From the NCBI GenBank assembly GCA_030674155.1, contig CM060342.1, forward strand, positions 5,237,579-5,301,578: 64,000 bases of DNA. The letters run 5' to 3'. Made by a program: the position numbers and the translations under genes. Shown in pieces: positions 12,049 through 23,999 of the stretch; the stretch's first letter is position 1, and each line of letters starts with the position of its first letter. The stretch comes from Stramonita haemastoma. Lineage: Eukaryota; Mollusca; Gastropoda; Neogastropoda; Muricidae. A model generated the notes under the pieces. That model worked only from the letters and a program-made list of their open reading frames with translations, made no database searches and was not told the DNA's origin.

Positions 12049-12677
12049 TATTAATGGGTATGTTTATTATACATGCGCATTGCTATTTTAATTATAAAAA
12101 TAACTTATGTGTGTGTGTGTTTGTGTGCATGCATGCAAGCACACAAGTGATGAATGTGGAGACACTGGTGTTGTTATGAGGGAGGCTGGTAAATGAACCT
12201 GAGCCAGGCCATTGAGTAGAGTGGGTTAGGGGGAAAGAGTGGGTGGTTGGCTATATGCATTTGTTGATTGTTGGGGGGGGGGGGGGGTTGTTGTTTGGTT
12301 TTTTAGTAATTGTGTGTTGTATAGGTCGAACGCAAGTGCTTTGATTTATTTGTGCAAGATATAGCGCTAAATAAATTTCATGTATTGTTATTATTATTGT
12401 TATTATTAGTAATTCGTATTTGCATAATTATTGTCATACTCATATTTGTAAATCCTTAAAGAGAGAGAGAGAGGAGAGAGGGGGGGGGGGGGGGGGAGAG
12501 AGAGAGAGATTGCACAAAATATCATTTACCTACTAACCTCAGGGTAAAAACACCATAGAGTTGTTTGCTTTCTTTTCCCCTGAAAACAACAACTCGGTCA
12601 TTATTTACCTTTGATTGATCAATACGTTATTCATGAGAGCATCCTGACTGAAGCCATTGCTGACTTGTGGCTGACAG

Positions 12678-12774
12678 GGGCCGTCACGCCACGCCATTGA
12701 GGAGGGAGGGGTGCCACTCTTCTACATCAACAAGCTGCAGACACAGGGCTTCTCTGTGCCAACCGTCGTACTCA
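12678..12774 (+). CDS. SMPD4: SMPD4 exon 4 (upstream of the U12-type intron)
   Basis: Starts ctgacag|GGG CCG, phase 0, reading GPSRHAIEEGG (human GPVKASIQE), and continues PLFYINKLQTQG ... TVVL. It ends CTC A|GTATCCTTT with one base of a split codon left over. The distance from the LFY block to the split codon equals that from human LYH to the Asn of NPFEYY, which supports this boundary. The donor is U12-type, not U2-type. Confidence 0.88.
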
Positions 12775-13749
<975 letters not shown>

Positions 13750-13969
13750 ATCCCTTTGAGATGTACATGTTCACCTTTGCCTACACCCTGGTCAGTCCCC
13801 CCTGGCAGCAGGAGGGGGCCACGTGGTCAGCGCGCCTCTTTGACTTCCTCTACCCTGTGCTGGTGGACGACTACCTCAACTACTTCCTGCCTCTGGAGGG
13901 AGACATCCCCTCCACCCCCCTCCTGCCCTCCCCACTGCGCAACCCTCTGCCCCAGCCTCCCGTGTCCGG
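13750..13969 (+). CDS. SMPD4: SMPD4 exon 5
   Basis: The split codon A|AT encodes Asn, giving NPFEMYMFTFAYTLVSP (human NPFEYYIFFFALSLI). It continues LYPVLVDDYLNYFLPLEGDI (human FILVDRYLSWFLPTEGSV), then a proline-rich linker ending PPVSG at GG|gtaaga, phase 2. The coding frame is intact, but the acceptor preceding it reads tgcg instead of tgcag. ATG at 13761 is internal, not a start. Confidence 0.9.
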
Positions 13970-15349
13970 GTAAGAACTCGCCATACGTCTGTCTGCTTTT
14001 TTTTTCTGATTTCATGGGGGGGGGCCTGGGAGGGGGTTGTGTGTGTGTGACAGTGTTACTGTTGTTCTGTGTTTCCCAGCTTAACACTCGAGGGGTTACC
14101 TAGAATGTGCACCGTGACTCACTCATCCATCCCCCCTGGGAATCACCCAGAGACTGAAGTTGCACACTTGAATGAGAAGTTTGTGTGTATGACTGTTTTC
14201 AAGTACCTCACCATATAGGCAGCCGTACTCTGACCAGAGGATGTGTTTTGGGTTGGGTGTTTTTGTTTTTTGTTGTTGTTGTTCCTTGGCTAGAGCTCTG
14301 AGGCTCATTTTGAGAATGTGACTGTTTTTGCCCAGGTTTGAGGTATCCTCACACTGACTTGAGGGATGATGTCTAAACATGGCAACGCATTTAGGGGAGG
14401 GGGGGGTGTGCATTTTGTCATCTATCTTACCTGCACAAATGGCCCACTCTTCGGAAAGGCAGAAATTTGATTAAAGTGGAGATACCTTGCCCACAGCACA
14501 CCCCCACTCTCTCGGCCAAGAGGGCATACTGACAGTCAGTGATGGAGATGTTCTCCATAGGCCAACTAGCCCCCAGGGCTGCAGCACATAAGGACAAAGT
14601 CAAGCCTCCAAGCTTGAGTCGATCACTAAAGACTAAGTTGTGAAGTGGAATTCCATGTGTGGGAAAGAAAGCCACTGATCATACAGCCTCTCACTTTTCT
14701 TTCGCCACCAGCATCAATGGTTTAATCAAGAATTGGGATAAAGCCTAGATGCTGAGGGCATTAGTTTCAGAGTGTAGGTATATGTGCACAACTGTCCAGC
14801 TAGACAAATTTACACAAATGTAACTTTCATTTAAATACCTTTTTAAAAAAATGTCAGTTCAACATTTTAAATATGTAGGAATATATACAAAAGTGTCCAG
14901 TTAGACAAATTTACTGAAATATAACCATCATTCAAATAGCATTGAAAAAAAAAATTTTTTTTAAAGGTAACTGTGTTCAACATTTTAACCCTTACCTGCC
15001 AGGATTTGGGCTAGCAGGAAATCCCCATTTGCTGGAGATTCCCCCCCCCCCCCCCCCAAAAAAATAAAGTGGGCGAAATAAAGTCTTGTAAATTAAATTT
15101 TGAACTTATTATAGTAAAAGTATATTAATTTTCTTAAAAGAAAATGAACAATTAAGATGAATATTTTTTATTATGATTAAAGAAATTGATGACCTATACA
15201 TTGAAAGCACTTTCACAAAGTCAGGACACATGACCAACATTCCAGAAGGCATTCATGTACTGGTAGTGTGAGGGGTGTTGTTGCCGTTTTCCAGAATGGC
15301 AAACATGGCAGGCTAAAGGACAGTTAAAAACTTGAATGCAGTGTTATTT
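13970..15349. other. Intron 5, unique part
   Basis: A/T-rich, with a family C repeat near 14280-14400 and a poly-C/A run at 15042-15064. No exon was recognised. Confidence 0.5.
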
Positions 15350-15712
15350 ATTTTATTTTATTTTATTCTTTTATGTCAAGGATAATAGAATAAGCACTCT
15401 TGTGCTTTTTTTCATCCAGTCCCCGTGTGCATGCAGTTGTGTAAATCTTGTCATCTGTTCCCACCGGCACACAATGGCCTACTCTTACGAAAAGCGGAAC
15501 AGGATTTAACGTGTGCACAAGATGTTCTGCGTGCGTTCGCACATGGGGCCTCAGTTTACAGTCTCATCCGAAAGACTTTTGGGGAGAGTGGAGTCAGCAC
15601 TGGTGTTAACTCCAGGAGAAAAATTCCCTCAACCAGGAATTGAACCGGGTCATCAAATAGCCAGCACAACCCTTCTGCATACACACGGGGACTGGATGTA
15701 AAAAAGCACATG
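15350..15712 (-). mobile_element. SINE family A, left arm of an inverted pair
   Basis: Minus-strand copy (15350-15664) lacking part of the head, followed by a short plus-strand 3' fragment (15675-15712). Confidence 0.82.
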
Positions 15713-16080
15713 AGGGGGGACGGATAGCCTAGTGGTCAGAACATTGCGCTGGCAATTTGACGACCTGGGTTCGAGTCCGGTCAAGATTTTTCTCCTGGAG
15801 TTAACATCAGTGCTGACTCCACTCTCCCCAAAAGTCCTTCGGATGAGACTGTAAACCGAGGCCCCATGTGTAAACGCATGCAGAACATCTTGCGCACTCG
15901 TTAAATCCTGTTCCACTTTTTGTAAGAGTAGGCCATCGTGTGCCGGTGGGAACAGACGACAAGATTTACAAAACTGTATACACACAGGGACTTGATGTAA
16001 AAAAAAAAAAAGCACAAGAGTGCTTATTCCATTATCCTCGATATAAAAGAATAAAATATAAAATAAATTAATAAAATAAA
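15713..16080 (+). mobile_element. SINE family A, right arm of the inverted pair, next to exon 6
   Basis: Full copy with head TAGCCTAGTGGTCAGAACATT, box B GGTTCGAGTCC and an ATAA tail ending 22 bases before the exon 6 acceptor. Confidence 0.88.
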
Positions 16081-16102
16081 TGATTCCCTGCTGTGCCCCC
16101 AG

Positions 16103-16261
16103 GCGCCCTGTGCAGCGTAGCACTGCCTTCTCTCCCCGCGGTGGCAGCGGCCCAGCCTGTTCAAGCCCAGCTTCATGCTGGCCCAGAAACAGCACATGCA
16201 CGCCACCTCCGTCCTCGACAACACAGAGGCAGAGACCTGGTGCTCCGAAACCATGCTGCAG
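16103..16261 (+). CDS. SMPD4: SMPD4 exon 6, with one-base frame break
   Basis: Acceptor tgtgcccccag|G completes the GG left by exon 5. The phase-correct frame opens RPVQRSTAFSPR, but the conserved part is in another frame: PSLFKPSFMLAQKQH then TEAETWCSETMLQ|gtctga, matching human TSLLKRHISHQ and HEIWRSETLLQ. One missing base between 16104 and 16142, probably near CCGCGG, reconciles them and makes the exon 53 codons plus the split one. A tRNA-derived SINE ends about 22 bases before the acceptor. Confidence 0.87.
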
Positions 16262-17460
16262 GTCTGAAAGTTATGTGGTCTGCCTTTTTTGGGGGGGGGG
16301 GGGGGGGGGGATACTGTTTCTGCCTTATGGATGTTTTTGTTTCTATGGGTTTGGACTTTTTTTTAATTTGCTTTGGATTTTTTTTTGGTTTTTTGTTCTG
16401 CCTTTTCAGGGGGGGGGGGTGTTACAGTTTCTACCTTATGAATATTTGTGTTTCTGTGGGTTTGGGACTTTTTTTTTTTTTGCTTGGGTTTTTTTTTTCC
16501 TGGGGGGAGGGGGGGGGATGGTTGGTTGGTTGGTTGGATGGTTTTTGAGGGGGGAGGTATGAAAGGGATGGTTCGCTTTTTTCTTGTTTTGTTGGGGGGT
16601 GGGGGGGATTGTTTGGGATTTGTTGTTGTTTTTTGTTGTTGTTTTCTTCAGTTCCTCAGCTAGAGTTCTGAGGTACACCAATGCTGAGGTTTTGCATATG
16701 CATCCGTTTTTTGCCCACCTTGAAGGTAGCAGCATTCCAACTTCAAGGATATTTTAATGTTTTTTCATTAATGACTGATTGACTGTCAAGTAAGATAGCA
16801 GCAGCAGTGTTGTTGTGAAGAGTGGCTTTAAAGGTAAAGGCTAAGGAAGGAACTGTGGTCACACCATGCTGTGTGGAAAGTACAAAAGCAGGCATGGCCA
16901 CTTTTCATTGTCTCACACATTTACTGTGATACTGATCATGACCAAAAATCTTGAGGATTGACATGTCAGGGAGAGAGCCAGTTCTTTTCTCGTTCCTTTT
17001 GGACTGTGAGATGTGTCTGGGAAAAAGAATGGCATGTCCTTTCCAGCTCCTCTTGCGGGCCGTACAGCTTGGTCTGTAGGGGTATCTCAGTCGGCCATAC
17101 TTTTTTCCTCAGGTCGCTGAATAGCGTACACCTGTGAAGGATGTGCTCCCTTGCCTGTCTGGTTTTCTTTACCACAGGCACACAGGGGAGAAGGAGCAAG
17201 TTTGAGAGAGGCAGTATAGATCTGTATCTTTCTCACTCTTGTCACCACCCAGCCCCTGTGTCAGCAGTGATAGTGACTATGACCCCCATCAGAGACACAA
17301 AGACAATCCTGTATTAAAGAGAAAAAGTAGGAGAGAAAGCTCACTCATACATATATCTATACATGCATGTGCACAAGCATGCACGAATACATGGTGCGTG
17401 AACATGCGCGCGCACACATGCATGCATGCACGCACGCAGCGCACACACGCACACGCACGC

Positions 17461-17461
<1 letters not shown>

Positions 17462-17537
<76 letters not shown>

Positions 17538-17958
17538 CACACACACACACACACACACTTCACTTCTTTTCACTGTGGTGAAACAATTACAATGCTCATA
17601 TTCTTTTACAGTGTCGAGATCTAAAATCATTTTTACCCACCTTCCAGCCCTCCGCTTAGACCAAATTCTTAAAGATGCCTCTTTGATGAAAGATATTGTT
17701 TTGTCTTTAACTCACAGTCCTATTATCAGATACTTGTAGTACTTTGAAGTTTATTAGTTGTAGAAATTGCAAAGTTAGTGTTTGAATTGTTATTTCCTCC
17801 TTTTCAAAGTTTCTTGTTTATGCTTAATCAGACTTATGTTAGTTTATTGCCGATGTTTAGCTATGTGCACCCCACACACACACACACACATACATACACC
17901 TTCCGTCTGATATCACTATTTAGTGGAAGGACGTTAAACTGAAGAACTACTACTACTA

Positions 17959-18027
<69 letters not shown>
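17462..18027. repeat. (CA)n microsatellites
   Basis: CA runs at 17462-17558 and 17960-18027, with unremarkable A/T-rich intron between. Confidence 0.97.
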
Positions 18028-18031
<4 letters not shown>

Positions 18032-18308
18032 TCCATGCAGAGAAGAGGGGGGGTTGTTTATAATTAAATCTGTTTTGATTATGACTGGCTGGCTGGCTGT
18101 TAAGTCACTCACTACCTGTGTTTGGAAAATGATAGGATCTTAGGAGATTGAAGCAGTTCTAACTCATGGCCCAGATTTCATCCATTTCAGTTTGTCCCTC
18201 TGGGCAGTGTAATAAGAGAAGCCTGTGCTTCTTGCTTTGTGACTTGCATATGTAGTCACTTATGCTGAAGACATGACACACATTATTGTGAGAACAGTGT
18301 TTGGAGAG

Positions 18309-18792
18309 AAGCATTCATGGATGTGTCTGTTCTTTCAGGTCTTTGTGGAATAGAAGCATTCATGGATGTGTGTGTCTGTTCTTTCAGGTCTTTGTGGAAT
18401 AGAAGCATTCATGGATGTGACTGTTCTTTCAGGTCTTTGTGGAATAGAAGCATTCATGGATGTGTCTGTTCTTTCAGGTCTTTGTGGAATAGAAGCATTC
18501 ATGGATGTGTCTGTTCTTTCAGGTCTTTGTGGAATAGAAGCATTCATGGATGTGTCTGTTCTTTCAGGTCTTTGTGGAATAGAAGCATTCATGGATGTGT
18601 CTGTTCTTTCAGGTCTTTGTGGAATAGAAGCATTCATGGATGTGTCTGTTCTTTCAGGTCTTTGTGGAATAGAAGCATTCATGGATGTGTCTGTTCTTTC
18701 AGGTCTTTGTGGAATAGAAGCATTCATGGATGTGTCTGTTCTTTCAGGTCTTTGTGGAATAGAAGTATTCATGGATGTGTCTGTTCTTTCAG
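18309..18792. repeat. 45-bp minisatellite made of repeated 3' splice sites
   Basis: Each unit carries a pyrimidine run, TTCTTTCAG, the exon-7-like start GTCTTTGTGGAAT, then AGAAGCATTCATGGATG. CAG ends at 18338, 18387, 18432, 18477, 18522, 18567, 18612, 18657, 18702, 18747 and 18792: eleven acceptors, spaced 45 bp after a first interval of 49. Only the last leads into the real exon; in the other ten the in-phase reading is V-F-V-E-stop. Copies are almost identical, so the expansion or homogenisation is recent. Long open frames through this array are artefacts of the 45-bp period. Confidence 0.97.
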
Positions 18793-18864
18793 GTCTTTGT
18801 GGAATTTTGGCTGAATCAGAATTCCCTGGTGGCGGAGATTCCCACCTTTTCCCACGGAGCGGTG
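18793..18864 (+). CDS. SMPD4: SMPD4 exon 7
   Basis: 24 codons, phase 0 at both ends: ctttcag|GTC ... GTG|gtaagt. It reads VFVEFWLNQNSLVAEI then PTFSHGAV, matching human VFVEMWLHHYSL ... SPHAK. The first 13 bases are repeated ten times upstream in the array of decoy acceptors. The frame is intact. Confidence 0.9.
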
Positions 18865-20101
18865 GTAAGTACGCTGCCTTGTTGTTTTTTTATTATTATC
18901 ATTATTATTATTTGTCTGTTTAGTCGTTTACCTGTAGACTTACTTACCTGCCAGTCTTTTGTTTCATAGTCACCTTTTAATCCACAACATGTATGTCTAG
19001 TCAAACCAGCATTAGTATCCATCTGAGCTGTATTTGAAATAGGTTTTTGATTCTGGTCAGTGTGATTGCATAGCGCTTGAAAGTCACACTCAGGTGGCAG
19101 TATTGGTCCTAACCTGGCATAGGTAACAGAATTTATTTCAATAGGTATGTTAAAACGTTTGCAAGCTCTATCAAGCATTGTATTCTTAGAAGTTCTCTGC
19201 ATCGGAAATTGAAAAAAAAAAAAAAAAAAATTGGGGGGGGGGGGGTAATTTTTGGAAAGCAGATAAACTGAGAATCTGGTAACCAGAACTAGCTGGCATG
19301 CGTTTCTTTCATGCTGTCTCAAATATCCTGTTGACATGTAACAGAATTCCTGATACCTGGGTAGAACTTACTGCCTCAAAGGGATGGTGTTTTACGTATT
19401 CACAGACTTTCCATCCCAGCAGGGACTGGCCTAAGCACATGATTTCAATTCCTCTGCTGATTTAATTAAACCCCTAAACTTCTTGGGTCTCCCCTGTCAA
19501 CCTTTTTTAGTCAAAATATACTGTATTCTACATGGTAAACTGGACAATTTCATAGCAGCTTTGAGTCTGAAACATATGCGTACTCCACAGTTAAAATTCA
19601 CCACTATGTAGAAAAGAATGTACATAGTCCACTGCATTTTTTTTAACTGCTTTCAGACCAGGTGAAGAGCAGCACTGTTGTTTAACCCTTTCAAAAATCA
19701 GTCTGGTGAAATGAACTGAAAAATTGTGTGGATAATGAAATGCAAGAGAAATGGAAACGTTGGGGTGAAATATGTGATTCATTGTAGCGTGTTGTTGAAG
19801 GGAGTGATGAGTGTACAGATCTGTTTCGTGTGAGTGGACATGTGCTTGTGCTGCTTATGTTGTGAAGGTGTTTGTGTATGTATGTGTGTATGTGTATATA
19901 TATATATGATGCTACTTTAGTTTTGTAATGTTGTCACTGTCCTTGTTACTAAAGGTTTTGGGGAGTTTGGTTCTGTTCTTTTGTCCAGTTCAGTTTGCCT
20001 TTGTTTGGCATGTTTTTGTTTGTTTTGTTAGGGTTTTTTTTTGCTTTTGTAGAGCATTGAAATTAAAAAGTTCCAAACAAATTGTGCTTCAGCATTGCTG
20101 C
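18865..20101. other. Start of the 15-kb intron 7
   Basis: Unique sequence with an A18/G13 run at 19212-19246 and an AT run near 19896. No additional SMPD4 block is expected, since human HAK is followed directly by EPFMP, and none is seen. Confidence 0.5.
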
Positions 20102-20985
20102 TGCTGCTGATTGCTATTGACAGATCTCAACTCACCAGCATTGATATTGACAGATCTCAACTCACCAGCATTGATATTGACAGATCTCAACTCACCAGCA
20201 TTGATATTGACAGATCTCAACTCACCAGCATTGATATTGACAGATCTCAACTCACCAGCATTGATATTGACAGATCTCAACTCACCAGCATTGATATTGA
20301 CAGATCTCAACTCACCAGCATTGATATTGACGGATCTCAACTCACCAGCATTGATGTTGACATATCTCTGCTCACCAGCATTGATATTGACATATCTCTG
20401 CTCACCAGCATTGATATTGACAGATCTCAACTCACCAGCATTGATATTGACAGGTCTCTGCTCACCAGCATTGATATTGACAGGTCTCTGCTCACCTGTG
20501 TTGATATTGACAGATCTCAACTCACCAGGGTCACTATTGACAGATCTCAACTCACCAGCATTGATATTGACAGATCTCTGCTCACCAGCATTGATATTGA
20601 CAGGTCTCTGCTCACCTGTGTTGATATTGACAGATCTCAACTCACCAGGGTCACTATTGACAGATCTCAACTCACCAGCATTGATATTGACAGGTCTCTG
20701 CTCACCTGTGTTGATATTGACAGATCTCAACTCACCAGCATTGATATTGACAGATCTGCTCACCAGCATTGATATTGACAGATCTCAACTCACCAGCATT
20801 GATATTGACAGGTCTCAGTTCACCAGGGTCACTATTGACAGATCTCAGTTCACCAGGGTCACTGTTGACAGATACCAGCTCACCAGGGTCACTATTGACA
20901 GATCTCAGCTCACCAGGGTCACTATTGACAGATCTCAGCTCACCAGGGTCACTATTGACAGATCTCAGCTCACCAGGGTCAGAAT
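20102..20985. repeat. 30-bp minisatellite, about 29 copies
   Basis: Unit CAGCATTGATATTGACAGAT + CTCAACTCAC with variants (CTGCTCAC, CAGGGTCACTATTG) in ordered blocks. The 30-bp period keeps frames open on both strands; no gene. Confidence 0.97.
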
Positions 20986-21043
20986 AGCAAAAGGTTCAAA
21001 TGGTCGTCAGGCGTTTTCCCAGAGCTTGAGTTGTGTGTCACCT

Positions 21044-22516
21044 TTAACCGTCTTAGCCTCGTAGTGGCGGCCACTGCCCGTAATAGCACCAGCTGCTAGA
21101 TTCCGATGCAGCCGTAGCTGGCCGTTGGTCCTGACCACATGGGCAGTACTTTTCCATCACACACACATCTCATGGTTCTCACACAATGTGTCTGAAATTT
21201 GGTGGGGCGATGCTGGGAAGGTTTCAGATGGTGCCAGTGATAAATTTAGACCACTAACACGTGTGTACTTGGGAGGGAAGGAAGAAAGCATAGCTGGTGT
21301 TAGAAACGCCTTTCACTCGTAGCGCGTGGCGAAAATAAATGGCGTCTTCGTTGGTAGCAGACGATTTATCTAACAAACTAGACTATAAAATGAACGTGTT
21401 TGCATTGGAAGTAGAAAAAATTCAATGATAAATGTTGAGTCAGAAATAAAAAGCTGACGGGGGAGAAGAGAAAGGAAATAACGCAGTTAGAGAGAGGAAT
21501 GACCCTGACTACACGGCACATCATTCCTGCAAGCGTTGTGACCTGTGCTACCCACCCACTGTGGAGAAATATGACCTGGGGGGGGGCAAGGTCTGCAGCA
21601 TAAACTGTGACGCCTTTTGACTATTTTCTAGTCATTACCACACTTTTTATTTGAACCTCAACGGACAGATTTGCTGGTGAGGAAAATAGCAAGAAGGAAA
21701 AGAAAATAGATCTCCAGTCTGCCATGGTGCCACAGGTGACAGCGATAGGTACATCCACGACACATCCACATTTTGTGCTTTCTGTGATGTGATGTGTCCT
21801 TGTGCAATCTCGCTATGACTACTTTAAAGACTATTAGTATCACGATTAAAATTTTGTAGAATTACAGAAGTTTTGTGTTGTTTCATATTTGTCACACCTG
21901 TGTGGTGACACTGGTGACAATGTGACACTTATGTACAATAATACACTTCTGTGCACTTAACAAACATGTGGTAAGACATAGACATCTGAAATGCAGTATA
22001 CAGGTCAGATATTGATTGAATGTGCCTTTTTTTCAAAAGACAAAAAAACAGTTAAACAAAAAGTATGTCTCATCGAGACATATAACACAACAGGTGTTAT
22101 GAGGACATTGTGTGACACATCCTTGAAGTACAATTGCACACAAACATTAATAAACACGTTAGCTAGGCATCAGTTCTTTTTTCAACACTTACATGTTTGA
22201 ATTTGTGTCTATTCCATACATATTTTGCTGGTTTATTGTATACAACATACTTGTATACAATTGTATACATCACCTGTGATTGGTGACAAATAAGGTGACA
22301 GTGACACGATATTTTGTGACCAGACATGTAAACTTGCCTTAAAATGCAAGTACAAAAATATATCTAGCTTGTGACAAAATTTGAGCTTGATAGCTTGTCA
22401 TGCACACAGACAATTGTCTCAGGAGTAGACTATGTCAGTTTGGGGTAGAAAACTTTCAAAGAATTCAAAATCTACAGGCAGTTTAGCTCTGTAGAATTCA
22501 ACAACAAGAGGGTTAA
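21044..22516. mobile_element. TTAA-flanked element, copy 2
   Basis: Same orientation and ends as the copy at 7552 (TTAA|CCGTCTTAGCC ... CAAGAGGG|TTAA), about 1.46 kb, with point and small indel differences along its whole length. It inserted directly downstream of the 30-bp array. Confidence 0.75.
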
Positions 22517-22915
22517 GGTGTCTGTTCACAGGGTTGGTTTGTTGGGATTTTTCTCTTTTATATCTGAGAGGAAATCATTAGTTTCAGCCTCCACTCCATA
22601 GCAAGTCCACTGAATGAGAGGACAAAGCAATGTCCTGTTTAAACCATGTAGATATGCTCACAACTTGCACACACGTTTAAAACGCATCCACCATTTGTAG
22701 AAGAGGAGGCCTAGTGAGGCTGGTGAATGGCTGACACAAACATACCCAGCATGTATCCTGTGACCTGGAGAGGGATGGGCTCCGCCAGGTTTCACTTGTC
22801 TAAGACACACACTGCCTGACAGTTATACCCAGTGCACAGTCCCAAGGATTCCTGGTGCAGTTAGGGAAGGCATCCAGTCCAGCCTTGTGCACTGCTGACC
22901 CTGGTTATACCTTCC

Positions 22916-23770
22916 TTAACCCTCTTGCATTCCAACTGTGAACGCAAACTGCCCTTGATTTCACATTCCATCACGAAATCAGGTCAGGTACACATGCTCA
23001 CTGGCCTTTTCCTCCTTCTGAGGACATACCAGGAGCTATAATGACTTCCAATTAGTGATGGTCACAGTGTGATGGCAATCTACTGTGTGTAAATCCCGGC
23101 AAACCCAGATCGGGACTTAGTAGTAGTAGGCCTCCGTCAGTCGGTGTCGACTATGGAATTCACGCTAAAAGACAGGTCATTTGTTCAGCGACAACGCCGG
23201 CTGTGGCTTGTCAGTCCGATGCGGGAGTGGCAGTCTCTGTTGCATCTGATGCAGATGTGGCTTGTTGGGGTGGCTGGAGCACATGCCTTCCGCTTGGCTC
23301 TCTTTTCGTTTGCTGCGGTGTGGATCTTTTCTTCACCACACTTCAGCTGTTTGTGGAGAACACTGCGCCATTTGCTGCGGTCAGCCGCTACCTCCTCCCA
23401 GTTCTCTAGGTTGATATCTAGGGCTTTCATGTCCGCTTGCAGACGTCTTTGTAGCGCATTTGGGGGCGGCCAATGCTTCTCTTGCCGGAGGCAAGTTCAC
23501 CATAGAGGAGATCTTTAGGAATGCGTCCATCCTCCATCCTTCGCACATGACCGAGCCATCTGAGTCTGCATTGTCTGAGGAGTGTGTACATGGTGGGAAG
23601 ACCTGCAACCTGAGGACCTGAGCGTTGGTAACTTTGTCACTCCAGTGGATGTTGAGGATGCGACGAGAGAGCGCAGGTGGAAGCTGTTCATCCCGGCAAA
23701 TCCCAGATCGGGACTTAGGGGAGTAATTATTCAATCCAGGCAAATCCCGGATCGAGACTAAGAGGGTTAA
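22916..23770. mobile_element. Third TTAA element, split by a LINE insertion
   Basis: TTAA|CCCTCTTGCATTCC at 22916 and GACTAAGAGGG|TTAA ending at 23770 form inverted ends like those of the 1.4-kb copies but with a different interior. Without the nested LINE it would be roughly 0.25-0.3 kb. Confidence 0.6.
23121..23689 (-). mobile_element. LINE 3'-terminal fragment with target-site duplication
   Basis: The minus strand encodes LKALDINLENWEEVAADR-type sequence (MKALDINLENWEEVAA, 23430-23185) and a C-terminal CxxC...HxxxxC motif, CIRCNRDCHSRIGLTSHSRRC split across it, typical of the RT C terminus of common animal LINEs. The element ends in a (TAC)n tail (tagtagtag on the plus strand). It is flanked by near-identical 28-29 bp repeats, atcccggcaaa...gggacttag, at 23093-23120 and 23690-23718, a target-site duplication. 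Confidence 0.82.
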
Positions 23771-23809
23771 AGAACTCGTAGTCATTGCAGCAGTTACATA
23801 GTGAAAAAC

Positions 23810-23990
23810 CCATGTGCTGGTGGTTAGATACAAGAAACATGCAGGTATAGGTGTGTAATACTTATATCCATGTGCTGGTGATTATATACAAGAAACATGC
23901 ATGTATAGGTGTGTAATGCTCAAACCCATGTATAAGCTGGTGGTTAGATACAAGAAACATGCATGTATAGGTGTGTAATACTCATCATCC
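23810..23990. repeat. About 58-bp repeat, three copies
   Basis: catgtgctggtggttagata then caagaaacatgcatgtatag and gtgtgtaatact, repeated three times with small changes. Confidence 0.92.
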
Positions 23991-23999
23991 ATCACATGT

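Noticed and set aside
15713..15800. Functional tRNA genes at the SINE heads
   Set aside because: Boxes A and B are present but no cloverleaf could be folded convincingly, and the sequence continues into the SINE body in many copies.
18317..18923. Repetitive protein of 165-185 residues
   Set aside because: The 45-bp acceptor array read in the wrong frames; the correct exon frame has a stop in each decoy unit.
18309..20985. CRISPR-like arrays
   Set aside because: Units are contiguous without unique spacers, and the genome is eukaryotic.
20089..21064. Open frames of 225-317 codons on both strands
   Set aside because: Produced by a 30-bp period lacking stops; equally open in several frames.
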